Shown here: piece by piece, positions 8,031-16,561 of the stretch
Layout of the letters: each line of letters begins with the position of its first letter
Numbering within the stretch: position 1 is the first letter of the stretch
From: Oscillospiraceae bacterium
Lineage (GTDB): Bacteria; Bacillota; Clostridia; Oscillospirales; UBA929
Assembly (NCBI GenBank): GCA_009780275.1
Contig: WRAI01000023.1
Coordinates: forward strand, 1 to 38,511
Length of the DNA stretch: 38,511 nucleotides
Direction: 5' to 3'
Position numbers and translations under genes: made by a program
The notes under the pieces: model-generated
Told to the model about the DNA's origin: nothing
Database searches by the model: none
The model's input: the letters and a program-made list of their open reading frames with translations, nothing else

Positions 8031-9659
8031 ATGGCAAAACAAAAACGCTACAAGGTTGGCATCTATGTCCGCCTTAGTAAAGAGGACGACAGAGCTGGAG
8101 AAAGTGTTTCAATCGAAAACCAAAAACTCATGCTCGAAAAATACGCGGAAGAAAAGGGGTGGAATGTTTACGAAATATATCAGGACGATGGGTTTAGTGG
8201 TACAAACCAAAATCGTCCGGCGTTTCAAAAAATGATTGTCGATGTAAAAGACGGCATCATTAACACGATCCTTATTAAAGACTTGTCACGGCTTGGAAGA
8301 AATTATTTGGAAGTTGGCAATCTTGCCGAAATATTCCTGCCCGAACACGGCTGTGAGTTGATTTCGCTAAACGAAAAATTAGATGATATGATGGTGTTCC
8401 GCAACTGGTTCAACGAACAGCACTCTAAGACTACAAGCACCAAAGTAAAGGCGGCAAAACGAATTTCGGCATCAAGTGGAAAATTCACGGGAACATATGC
8501 GCCGTATGGCTACCAAAAAGACCCGAACAACCGCCACCAGCTCGTCGTCGATGAGAACACCGCACCTGTTGTTCGCCGGATTTTTTCGATGAGAGCAGCA
8601 GGCACGGGGTTTCGAGCCATCGCCATGCACCTCAATGACGACGGAATTTCAACGCCGCGCGAAGTGTATTACAAAAACAAAGGAGAGAAAAACCCAACCA
8701 AAACCAGCCGCTTGTGGGGGCAAACTACCGTGCAAGACATTGCAAAAAACGAAGTGTACATCGGCAATTTGGTCGCCTGTAAATATGGCACATTGTCATA
8801 CAAAAACCAAAAGCAAGTAAGAAAAGACCGTGACGAATGGGTACGTGTCGAAGGCACACACGAACCATTGGTTGACCTTGATTTATGGGAGCGTGTGCAA
8901 GAGTTCACTCACAAAAAATATCGTCCGAGTCGCAGAACAGATGGCGGAACAAACCTCTTTACAGGCTTGCTATATTGTTCCGATTGCGATTTCAAGCATC
9001 GCGGGAACGTAGAACGGCGCAAACGTAAAGACGGCAGCGAATATAAGCACGTTTCGTATATGTGCAGCACTTACGGGCGTAGCGGTAAAGCGGCCTGTAC
9101 CATACATTCGATTGGCGAGAATGTGCTTATGGATTTGGTTGTTGCACATCTTCAAGGTTATGCTGAAAGGATAGAGTTTAACGAGGAGCGTATGCTTAGT
9201 GCGATATTAGCCGGGCAGACAAATAACAATTATTCCTCTGTCTATCTAAGCGAATTGGATGCTCACCTCAAGCAACTTGACAAACTCGACACGCTTATTG
9301 AAAGTTTGTATGAGGATAAAATATCGGGACTTGTCCCCGACAGTTTTTTCAAACGGCAAGTTCAGAAATACGAGCAGGAACGAGTTGAACGTTCAAAATC
9401 GGTTGCTATTCTCGAACATCGTGTAAGCAGAATTAAACCACTTGAAAATGGCGCTGAAAAATGGATGAGCATGGTTAGAGAATATGCAAGACTCGAAACA
9501 CTCGACCCTGAAATGCTGAATTTGCTTATTGACCGCATTATCGTTGGAGAAACACAAATTATAAACGGTAGTCGTGAGTGCGACATTCGCATTGTCTATA
9601 ACTACGTTGGTGACATTGATCGTCTAAGCCTATTGCCGCCACAGGCGGTGAACGCATGA
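8031..9659 (+). CDS. Large serine recombinase, first of an overlapping pair
   Basis: A 542-residue site-specific recombinase. The N-terminal resolvase domain has YVRLS with the catalytic Ser near residue 16 and IKDLSRLGRNYLE with the active-site arginines. The recombinase domain follows (YAPYGYQKDP, EVYIGN), then a zinc-ribbon (LLYCSDC near 307) and a C-terminal coiled coil. This is the TnpX/CcrB-like class that cuts DNA through a 5' phosphoserine and integrates or excises elements. GGAGGG precedes the ATG at 8031. The stop overlaps the second recombinase by 4 bp, so the two are made together. A full-length domain set suggests it is functional. Confidence 0.92.
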   Translation: MAKQKRYKVGIYVRLSKEDDRAGESVSIENQKLMLEKYAEEKGWNVYEIYQDDGFSGTNQNRPAFQKMIVDVKDGIINTILIKDLSRLGRNYLEVGNLAEIFLPEHGCELISLNEKLDDMMVFRNWFNEQHSKTTSTKVKAAKRISASSGKFTGTYAPYGYQKDPNNRHQLVVDENTAPVVRRIFSMRAAGTGFRAIAMHLNDDGISTPREVYYKNKGEKNPTKTSRLWGQTTVQDIAKNEVYIGNLVACKYGTLSYKNQKQVRKDRDEWVRVEGTHEPLVDLDLWERVQEFTHKKYRPSRRTDGGTNLFTGLLYCSDCDFKHRGNVERRKRKDGSEYKHVSYMCSTYGRSGKAACTIHSIGENVLMDLVVAHLQGYAERIEFNEERMLSAILAGQTNNNYSSVYLSELDAHLKQLDKLDTLIESLYEDKISGLVPDSFFKRQVQKYEQERVERSKSVAILEHRVSRIKPLENGAEKWMSMVREYARLETLDPEMLNLLIDRIIVGETQIINGSRECDIRIVYNYVGDIDRLSLLPPQAVNA

Positions 9660-11293
9660 AAATCTACAAAGTGGGCAAGTATATTCGTCTGTCAAATGAA
9701 AGCAAAGGCTATCACAAAAGCGGCGAAGATTCTGTCAGCATCGAAAATCAAGAAGCAATGCTTTCAAAGTTTATCGGCATGATGCCGGACTGGATTGAAA
9801 CACGAACCTATGTAGACGACGGCGCAAGCGGCGCAAATTTCAACCGTCAAGGCTTTTTAGATATGATGGAAGATGTGCGTGCCGGAGTGATTAACCTTGT
9901 CATTGTAAAAGACCTCTCGCGCTTCGGGCGTAACTACCTCGAAGCCGGGCGCTATTTAGAGGAAGAACTCCCTGCGCTTGGTTGCCGTTTTGTCAGTTTG
10001 TCTGATGGCATTGACACCGAAAACGGCGAGAACGACATTATGCCATTCCTAAATGCCGTAAATGATTTTTATGTGCGCGATGTCCGCCGCCGAATCAAGT
10101 CTGTGATGACGGCAAAAGCAAAAGAGGGTCATAAACTTTCGGGAACTACGCCGTATGGCTATGACATCAATCCAAAGGAACGTCATCGTCTAATCATTGA
10201 CAGTTACGCTTCCAATGTGGTTCGCAAAATGTTTGAACTAAGAGCGACCGGCATGGGGTATTCAAAAGTAGCAGGTGAACTGAACAAGGAAAACATCCTA
10301 CCGCCAAGATTGTACTACTTCAAACGGCAAGAGCGCGAAACAACAGCCATCATCACCGCTATTTGGACATCCCGCACGGTGAAACTGATGCTGAACAACG
10401 AAGTATATATCGGACATACTGTTTCGCTCAAACGCGGCACTCGTTCTTATCGTGACAGTCGGGAATATAAACGCGACGAGAATGAGTGGATAAGAGTTGA
10501 AAACACTCACTCTGCCATCATTGACATCGAATTATGGGACAAGGTGCAAGCGCTTAATAATGCTGTAAAAGCAAATGCGGCAAATGCAAGTGAACCAAAG
10601 CAAAGCCTATTTTCGGGATTGGTTGTCTGCTCGGATTGTTGTACAAAGATGGGTTATATCAAGCGGCAAGAGGTGAAGAAAGATGGTCGAATAGCCGCCT
10701 TTGGTGCATATGGCTGTCGTACCTACACTCGAAGTGGCGGCACAGCCTGCTCCACGCACAGGATTTTGGAGAAAAATCTAAAAGTCATCGTACTATCGCA
10801 AATCAGCGAAATGGCACAGCAAATCAAGATAGATGAAAGCGGCATTGCAAAACAGCTCATGGAACGTCTTGTCGGCGATCAAAAAACGGACACATCTGCC
10901 GTGATAAGAGAAGTACGCAAATTAGAGCAACAACTCTATGTACTCGACAATCAAATTGAAGTTTTGTATGACGATAGATTCGATGAGCGCATCACCAACG
11001 CCGAGTTTGCCGAAAGAGCAAGTCGAATCGAAGCAAGTCGCGCGATTGCCGAAAGCAGATTTGAACTACTGAACCAATCCATTGAGGAAGTCAAAGACAA
11101 GCATTTTGATATTAGCAGATGGACTTCCTTGATAAAAGAAAAATCCACCGCTTTGGAGGTGGACAGAGAATTACTCGAAGCCTTGATTGAGAAAATTGAG
11201 ATAGGTGAGCGAGTGGTAACAGATGGGGGGACAACGCAAGATATAAGGATTTTTTACAGACACGTCGGATGTATTACAACGCCTTCTCTATAA
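9656..11293 (+). CDS. Large serine recombinase, second of the pair
   Basis: A 545-residue recombinase with the same plan as its upstream neighbour but clearly divergent. It has YIRLS with the catalytic Ser near residue 13, VKDLSRFGRNYLEAG, PYGYDINP, a zinc ribbon with CSDC near 324, and a coiled coil near 420-500. It starts at ATGA overlapping the first gene, indicating coupled translation. Pairs of distinct serine recombinases may act as a heteromer or divide integration and excision; that is inference. The gene ends 58 bp before a recognisable fragment of sleC, so it probably lies close to the end of its element. Confidence 0.92.
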   Translation: MKIYKVGKYIRLSNESKGYHKSGEDSVSIENQEAMLSKFIGMMPDWIETRTYVDDGASGANFNRQGFLDMMEDVRAGVINLVIVKDLSRFGRNYLEAGRYLEEELPALGCRFVSLSDGIDTENGENDIMPFLNAVNDFYVRDVRRRIKSVMTAKAKEGHKLSGTTPYGYDINPKERHRLIIDSYASNVVRKMFELRATGMGYSKVAGELNKENILPPRLYYFKRQERETTAIITAIWTSRTVKLMLNNEVYIGHTVSLKRGTRSYRDSREYKRDENEWIRVENTHSAIIDIELWDKVQALNNAVKANAANASEPKQSLFSGLVVCSDCCTKMGYIKRQEVKKDGRIAAFGAYGCRTYTRSGGTACSTHRILEKNLKVIVLSQISEMAQQIKIDESGIAKQLMERLVGDQKTDTSAVIREVRKLEQQLYVLDNQIEVLYDDRFDERITNAEFAERASRIEASRAIAESRFELLNQSIEEVKDKHFDISRWTSLIKEKSTALEVDRELLEALIEKIEIGERVVTDGGTTQDIRIFYRHVGCITTPSL

Positions 11294-11351
11294 ACGAATG
11301 TATATCAATGTGACGGCTTACGAAAGCATATTTTCTCAACGTACAGATGTA

Positions 11352-11447
11352 TGTAAAAACACGATTGAGCGTAAACGATAAAATCGCCAAAATGTTCGCC
11401 CGCAAGGTCTGTTCCGGCCATGTGGCGTAAATCTCGCTGCTTGCTAC
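11352..11447 (-). pseudogene. Internal fragment of the SleC-like spore cortex-lytic gene
   Basis: Read on the minus strand, GTA at 11447 begins VASSEIYATWPEQTL, then RANILAILSFTLNRVFT (32 codons), which continues directly from the DYIKN end of the SleC-like half ending at 19313. Similar segments follow DYIKN in SleC-type cortex-lytic proteins. Past T (codon 11354-11352) the match fades, with only scattered agreement (RKYAF), and the frame stops at 11274. The piece is bounded by the 7.87-kb element on one side and the recombinase pair module on the other. The rest of the gene is not in the window. Confidence 0.78.
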
Positions 11448-11454
11448 GTTTGTC

Positions 11455-11466
11455 ATATATACAAAA
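11455..11466 (+). repeat. Left terminal inverted repeat of the element
   Basis: ATATATACAAAA, matching in reverse complement the sequence at 19300-19311. It begins 8 bp inside the left junction with the sleC fragment. Confidence 0.65.
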
Positions 11467-11581
11467 CGCCCAAACAGCGTTGAAAGTGCCTGTCAATAAG
11501 AGAATTATATCATATTTTCAATGAAAATGTCAAATGAAATATAAACCACACTTCGCCTTTCCCCTTAGATACGAAACCACA

Positions 11582-11652
11582 AAAAAGCACAGCCTGTCAT
11601 AGGGTGGCGTAGCCATTCATCTTGACCCTTGACAGTAGCTGTGTCTTTTTTG
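11582..11652. terminator. Bidirectional terminator with three stacked stems
   Basis: CACAGC (11588-11593) pairs with GCTGTG (11638-11643), CTGTCA (11594-11599) with TGACAG (11630-11635), and AGGG (11601-11604) with CCCT (11626-11629). A-rich and T-rich tracts flank both sides, so it can stop transcription from either strand. It closes the minus-strand DUF3847-like gene. Confidence 0.7.
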
Positions 11653-11688
11653 TTAGAATATCGAAACAGGGAAAGGGATAGTATCACC

Positions 11689-11985
11689 TTAATTCGGAAT
11701 ACCGTCATTGCGTTGTAACTTGCCGTCATTCCTCGCCGTTCCGTTTTCGCCGTCAATCGCTTGTAATAATTTTGCGATTTCCTTTATTCGCTCCTCAAAC
11801 TCTGTTGGCTCGAACCCCTCACAATTCAAATATTTTTCAGCCACTGCGCCGTTTTGTATCAAACGGCGTGTTCGTGATTTACGTTCCTTTTCTTTTATTC
11901 GAGCAACAACAGTCTGCTCTTGCTTTTTCATCGTCGCTATTTTTTCTCGTATATTTTGCAATCGTTTTTCGTCCTTTTCGTCCAT
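11689..11985 (-). CDS. DUF3847/MobC-like mobilization accessory protein
   Basis: A 98-residue, highly charged, coiled-coil protein: MDEKDEKRLQNIREK then KARIKEKERKSRTRRLIQNGAVAEKY and a FEPTEFEERIKEI tail. Proteins of this form lie upstream of MobA/MobL relaxases on clostridial mobilizable elements and are thought to help form the relaxosome at oriT. The ATG at 11985 is chosen for its GGGAGGGG site; an upstream ATG at 12009 lacks one. It is transcribed away from the relaxase gene, with the oriT-like region between. Confidence 0.65.
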   Translation of the reverse strand: MDEKDEKRLQNIREKIATMKKQEQTVVARIKEKERKSRTRRLIQNGAVAEKYLNCEGFEPTEFEERIKEIAKLLQAIDGENGTARNDGKLQRNDGIPN

Positions 11986-12010
11986 AAGATTTCCCCTCCC
12001 AGTTGTCATC

Positions 12011-12072
12011 GTTCACCATAGCACTACATTTTCAATATATGCACTTGGCATATAAAATGTGCTATGGCGAAC
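12011..12072. other. Long imperfect inverted repeat between mobilization genes
   Basis: GTTC-A-CCATAGC-ACT-ACATTTT (12011-12032) pairs with AAAATGT-GCTATGG-C-GAAC (12054-12072), leaving a 21-nt loop. A second inverted repeat, ATTTTAGCA (12091-12099) with TGCTAAAAT (12110-12118), encloses CTTACGTC. These may be protein-binding sites of the transfer origin or operators of the divergent genes. Confidence 0.55.
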
Positions 12073-12172
12073 ATCACTTTTGCGCCCATCATTTTAGCAA
12101 ACTTACGTCTGCTAAAATTGCCGAAAATTTATAGCCGTGCCATAAATCTTCGACTGCGCAAAAGTCTGAAAA

Positions 12173-12202
12173 GCGCACTTATACGTTCTAACGAACGTGT
12201 GC
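12173..12202 (-). other. Putative origin of transfer (MobQ/IncQ-type nick region)
   Basis: On the minus strand the inverted repeat ACGTTC-GTTA-GAACGT (12198-12183) is followed at once by ATAAGTGCGC (12182-12173). An inverted repeat next to a TAAGTGCGC-type core is the layout of IncQ/RSF1010 (MobQ) nick regions. It sits 140 bp upstream of the relaxase gene. Two further hairpins, GCTCGCAC with GTGCGAGC (12260-12285) and CGCACTA with TAGTGCG (12303-12321), lie between it and the relaxase start. Confidence 0.65.
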
Positions 12203-12338
12203 GCCACTTGGCGTGGAGCTTGCAAATTCGCTCACGCTCCTTTGCCCTTAATAAAAATCGCTCGCACGTTTTACACGGTGCGAGCATATTTTATTAAGGA
12301 ATCGCACTATCGTGTAGTGCGGAAAGGCGAGGGGCGTT

Positions 12339-13745
12339 ATGGCAATTTATCATCTTCACGCACAGATAATCAAGCGGAGCGCAGGGCGTTCATCGGTTGC
12401 CGCTGCTGCATATCGTGCAGGCGAAAAATTGCATAACGAATATGACGGAATAACGCACGACTATACCCGTAAATCGGGTGTTGTACATTCCGAGATTATG
12501 CTACCTCAAAATGCACCGAAAGAATTTCAAAACCGCCCCATTCTTTGGAATGCCGTTGAGAAATCCGAAAAGCGCAAGGATTCGCAAACGGCACGAGAAA
12601 TAGACATTGCCTTGCCTGTCGAATTTGATTTACAAGAACAAATCGAGCTTGTCCGTGACTATATCAAAGACAATTTCGTTGATAAAGGAATGTGCGCTGA
12701 TTTTGCTATTCACGACAAGCAAGACGGCAACCCCCATGCGCATATAATGCTAACTACTCGTGAAGTTTCCGCAAAAGGCTTTGAGGGCAAAAATCGAGAT
12801 TGGAACAAGACGGAGCTTTTAGAGCAATGGCGTGAGAGTTGGGCTGACATTTGCAATGAGCGGTTGCAAGAAAAAGGACTTGACGAGCGGATAGACCATC
12901 GCACATTAAAAGCACAAGGCATTGACCGAGAGCCAACAATCCATATTGGCGCAATAGCGAAGGCTATGGAAAAGGCAGGGCGTGATAGTGACCGTGTTAG
13001 AGAGTATCAAGAAATCGTATCACAAAACAAAACAGCAAAACCCCAAATCACAGCGGAATATATGCACGAGTTAAAACAGGGGCATTTCATCCTTGATAAA
13101 GAAATCAATGCCATAAAACAAAAATCCGCCGAAACACGGCGAGAAATTCAGTCTTTGCGATTTAAGAGCGAAAGAATAACCGAGCGAGCGCAAAATATCG
13201 AAGTCTTGAAAAAGCGAATTGCGGATTTGAAATCCGAGCGACAACAAACAGGGCTTTTCAAAAGCAAAGGATTTTACGATAGCCAAATACAACAGATTGA
13301 AAATTCGTTTAATCAAGCGACAAACACTTTCAAGCGTGAATTTTATGTTATTCCCGAAGAAGCGACCGCCGAAGCAAAACGGCTTGAATACAAGGCAAAA
13401 GATATGGAGCGTTCAAGCGAGCGGTTACAAGACAGGCTTGCTCCGCTTGTGGCTGAAAAAGACATTTTTGCGTTTGAATATCAAAGGCAAAAGTTATTTG
13501 CGGAAGTTGCCCATGATGGGCAGAAGATTAAAGATGACTTGATAGGGCTTGATAAAAAGCATTTGCAAAGTCTAACGCCAAAAGAAAAACTTGCATACAC
13601 CCAAAGCGAACGATTGCTTGAAATGATAAACGAGCGGAGTTTTCAACGGATTTTAGACGAAGTTGCGCCCGAACAGGCGTATAAATTGATTAAACTGCGT
13701 GAGCGTGAAAGGGCAAGGGAGTATGAAAGGGTTTGGTATAGGTAG
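12339..13745 (+). CDS. MobA/MobL (MobQ) family relaxase
   Basis: A 468-residue relaxase that would nick one strand at oriT and pilot it during conjugation. Motif I is AAAAYRAGE, with the likely nucleophile Tyr25. The metal-binding three-His set is HDKQDGNPHAHIM (His125, 133, 135). Past residue 210 it is largely coiled coil, without the primase or helicase domain of longer MobA proteins. The ATG follows GCGAGGGG. The oriT-like region lies directly upstream, and a DUF3847-like accessory gene is divergent. All motifs are intact, so mobilization by a helper is plausible. Confidence 0.9.
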   Translation: MAIYHLHAQIIKRSAGRSSVAAAAYRAGEKLHNEYDGITHDYTRKSGVVHSEIMLPQNAPKEFQNRPILWNAVEKSEKRKDSQTAREIDIALPVEFDLQEQIELVRDYIKDNFVDKGMCADFAIHDKQDGNPHAHIMLTTREVSAKGFEGKNRDWNKTELLEQWRESWADICNERLQEKGLDERIDHRTLKAQGIDREPTIHIGAIAKAMEKAGRDSDRVREYQEIVSQNKTAKPQITAEYMHELKQGHFILDKEINAIKQKSAETRREIQSLRFKSERITERAQNIEVLKKRIADLKSERQQTGLFKSKGFYDSQIQQIENSFNQATNTFKREFYVIPEEATAEAKRLEYKAKDMERSSERLQDRLAPLVAEKDIFAFEYQRQKLFAEVAHDGQKIKDDLIGLDKKHLQSLTPKEKLAYTQSERLLEMINERSFQRILDEVAPEQAYKLIKLRERERAREYERVWYR

Positions 13746-13799
13746 GGTTTTGATAGTTATGTGGCGAAATATAGTTTGAGAAAGAGAAAGGAATCAGAT

Positions 13800-14048
13800 A
13801 TGGTGTTTGGAAATCCGTTTATGTATAGGTATTTGGAGTATCAAAAAAAATACAAAAATATAAATCCTGACAGAGAAAGCATGAGAAAACTCCTTTTAGA
13901 AGTGAAAGAAATGGGTTCTCATAAAAGAGGATTCGCACTTGTTGAACTCCGAAAAGCGTGGAACAGAGCAACAAATGAAATGCCTCGGCAAGAGCAAAAA
14001 AAGCTACTTAATGAAATCAAAAGTGATTTTCCAAATATGAGTTTCTAA
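13800..14048 (+). CDS. Small helical protein of unknown function
   Basis: An 82-residue basic, helix-rich protein (MVFGNPFMYRYLEYQKKYK...). I place the start at 13800 because AAAGGA lies 7 bp upstream; an in-frame GTG at 13761 would add 13 residues but lacks a site. It follows the relaxase by 54 bp on the same strand. The base composition is much richer in A and T than in the relaxase gene. No family recognised. Confidence 0.5.
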   Translation: MVFGNPFMYRYLEYQKKYKNINPDRESMRKLLLEVKEMGSHKRGFALVELRKAWNRATNEMPRQEQKKLLNEIKSDFPNMSF

Positions 14049-14068
14049 GTTTATTTTATATTTTATTG

Positions 14069-14119
14069 TTGAAAAGCTCCCCATAATATGATATAATAAT
14101 TATCATATTATGGGGAGCT
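14069..14119 (+). promoter_or_regulatory. Promoter overlapped by a 19-bp perfect palindrome
   Basis: TTGAAA (14069-14074) and TATAAT (14092-14097) are 17 bp apart, a good sigma-A promoter. A perfect inverted repeat, AGCTCCCCATAATATGATA (14075-14093) with its complement (14101-14119), fills the spacer and runs through the -10 region into the GGGGAG ribosome site of the next gene. A repressor binding here would block the promoter. Confidence 0.7.
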
Positions 14120-14127
14120 TATTTGCA

Positions 14128-14739
14128 ATGGATATTATTATTATAGCTGCTGTTTTGACTTCAATAAGTGTTTTATTAGGCTTATATGACCGTTTCATTA
14201 AAGATGGCAAAGTTTACAAAAGAATAAAAGGTTTTTGTAAGAAACATAAAAAGCTAAGTATAGTTATTCTAGCGGTAATAATAGCTTTTTCAATATCAAT
14301 TTCATTTGTTTTGGGTTACATAAACAGAGAGCCAAATCCCAATGTTCCTGATACTTCTGACACGCCAAACATAACACAAAATGACGATTCAGAAGATGAA
14401 ACGGCGAATAATCATTTGTATGAGAATACAGAGCAAACACCATTGACGATAACATCAAATTATAGAATGTTACGAACGCATTCAGGTCCAGTCATTGTAG
14501 AAAGTGGTACACTGACAATAAACGGAATTCTTACAGGGCGTTTAACTGTACTTAGTGGGGCGAACGTGGTTATTAATGGCACGCATACTGGCTCTTTGAT
14601 TGTATATTCCGGCGCAGAAGTTACTATATCTGGAGTGCATACAGGTTCAATAACAAACAACGGAAGAGTTACTATTCGAAGGGGCACTACCAATGGAAGT
14701 CGTAGTGGTAATGGTGAATTTTTATATGAAAATCCTTAA
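14128..14739 (+). CDS. Membrane protein with beta-helix-like repeats
   Basis: A 203-residue protein. Two hydrophobic helices (residues about 2-17 and 43-63) flank a basic loop (KVYKRIKGFCKKHKK). A linker rich in Asn, Asp and Thr follows, and the last 85 residues hold short repeats (GTLTING, GRLTVLSGANVVING, GSLIVYSGAEVTISG) like the beta-helical domains of bactofilins and polymer-forming proteins. The C-terminal part is probably outside the membrane. The start at 14128 follows GGGGAG; the ATG at 14110 overlaps that site. Its own promoter and palindrome lie just upstream. Function unknown. Confidence 0.6.
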   Translation: MDIIIIAAVLTSISVLLGLYDRFIKDGKVYKRIKGFCKKHKKLSIVILAVIIAFSISISFVLGYINREPNPNVPDTSDTPNITQNDDSEDETANNHLYENTEQTPLTITSNYRMLRTHSGPVIVESGTLTINGILTGRLTVLSGANVVINGTHTGSLIVYSGAEVTISGVHTGSITNNGRVTIRRGTTNGSRSGNGEFLYENP

Positions 14740-14801
14740 TAGTGGCAAACAGCAGAATATCAATATATGAAATAAATAAGAACAAACCCAATTTGAAATT
14801 T

Positions 14802-15450
<649 letters not shown>

Positions 15451-15451
15451 T

Positions 15452-15487
15452 AACGACTTCGTAAAGGTACACTTTTACGAAGTCGTT
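15452..15487. terminator. Inverted repeat ending the resolvase gene
   Basis: AACGACTTCGTAAA (15452-15465) pairs with TTTACGAAGTCGTT (15474-15487) around an 8-nt loop and is followed by TAACTT. The stem is strong but the T tract is short, so it may be a recombination site as much as a terminator. Confidence 0.55.
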
Positions 15488-15624
15488 TAACTTAGAACAT
15501 TATAACCGATTTCTTTGATTTTTGCAATAGGTTTTGCGAAAATATTTTTTGAAAACACAAAATGAGCTATCTTTTGCGACAAAAATAGCTTTGTGATACG
15601 TTTTTGTAAAAGTGTACTTTTGCG
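15460..15624. repeat. Pair of inverted near-palindromic 20-mers after the resolvase
   Basis: CGTAAAGGTACACTTTTACG (15460-15479) and TGTAAAAGTGTACTTTTGCG (15605-15624). The reverse complement of the first matches the second at 17 of 20 positions. Their size and symmetry resemble the crossover subsites of resolvases. The rest of 15488-15718 is A+T rich, with an extended -10 (TGATATAAT, ending 15685) before the next gene. Confidence 0.5.
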
Positions 15625-15718
15625 GAATGGTTGCAAGTGAAAAATAGTTATGAACAAATTTCATGCGCGCCAAACGTGATATAATAGTAGAAATTTTAAA
15701 AACGACAAGGGGATATTT

Positions 15719-16465
15719 ATGAGTATTAGAAAAAAACTAAATCAACAATCAGCTAATGAAGCGGAAGCAGTCGCAAAGATTAATAGCCTCCCAAACACAA
15801 AACGCTATCCTTTCCGCAAACTTGCTCTTACAATTTTGGTTGTAGCAAAGGTTTTATCTTTCACAGCTTGTGGCGGTGATCCTGTTGTTCCTCCAGAAAC
15901 TCCGGGCTATGTGACTCCAGAGATTCCGGAGACACCAGAAACTCCAACAACTCCACCTGAGAACGGACCGGGCTACTATACTCCACCGACGACTCCAGAA
16001 ACTCCAACAACTCCAGAAGAGCCAGGAACTGGCGAAACACCGATTGATCGCAGAAGACATACTGAAATTAGGACAGGAACGGATTCTGCATCTCCTGTTG
16101 GCCTTGGGATTTCTGCAAGGGGAACTGGTAATCTAACTTCTGAACAGAAACAGGCGTTCTTGCGAGAGGTCGCTGAAGATATCAACTATGCCTTCGCCGA
16201 GCAGCTTAATGGACCAGATGGGGCTGTCGCAAAATTTAATTGGCATTTTACACCTCAACCAAACCCGGCATTAGGGGACGGAGGCCACTCTGGTTGGATC
16301 ACCCTTGATATCCCATCAACTGGTCAGTCTCTTGTTGTTACTTCTGCTAATTTTGGCCCTCGCGGTGCTCATAATGTCGACTTTGATCCGGGACATGGTC
16401 AACGCGTTATTACCGTTACTCCTGAGACTTTCGCTGATTTCTTAACTAACCAGGGGGTTAGGTAG
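15719..16465 (+). CDS. Predicted lipoprotein with Pro/Thr-rich spacer
   Basis: A 248-residue protein. A basic N-terminus of about 38 residues, unusually long, precedes a hydrophobic helix and the lipobox SFTAC (Cys about 52). Then come Pro-, Thr- and Glu-rich repeats (PETPTTPP, PETPTTPEEP) of about 60 residues, a surface-spacer type sequence, and a C-terminal domain of about 130 residues (TSEQKQAFLREVAEDINYAFAEQ..., SGWITLDIPS) that I do not recognise. AGGGGAT lies before the ATG. It is cargo of the mobilizable element, with a terminator after it. Confidence 0.6.
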   Translation: MSIRKKLNQQSANEAEAVAKINSLPNTKRYPFRKLALTILVVAKVLSFTACGGDPVVPPETPGYVTPEIPETPETPTTPPENGPGYYTPPTTPETPTTPEEPGTGETPIDRRRHTEIRTGTDSASPVGLGISARGTGNLTSEQKQAFLREVAEDINYAFAEQLNGPDGAVAKFNWHFTPQPNPALGDGGHSGWITLDIPSTGQSLVVTSANFGPRGAHNVDFDPGHGQRVITVTPETFADFLTNQGVR

Positions 16466-16481
16466 CTAAATAAACCATTGT

Positions 16482-16510
16482 ACCGCTCGAAAATTCGGGC
16501 GGTATTTTTC
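16482..16510 (+). terminator. Terminator after the lipoprotein gene
   Basis: ACCGCTCGAA (16482-16491) pairs with TTCGGGCGGT (16494-16503) with one G-T pair, then ATTTTTC. Confidence 0.75.
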
Positions 16511-16561
16511 TATCCTCAAAAACATATAGATAATAAAATTAGCTATAAAAGGGTGGATAAT

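Noticed and set aside
11305..11496. Second minus-strand frame over the sleC fragment
   Set aside because: The overlapping frame from 11447 matches SleC-like sequence; this one is out of frame with it.
12064..12436. Short plus-strand frames in the oriT-like region
   Set aside because: They cross several inverted repeats, lack ribosome sites and overlap the relaxase start; this stretch is better read as non-coding.
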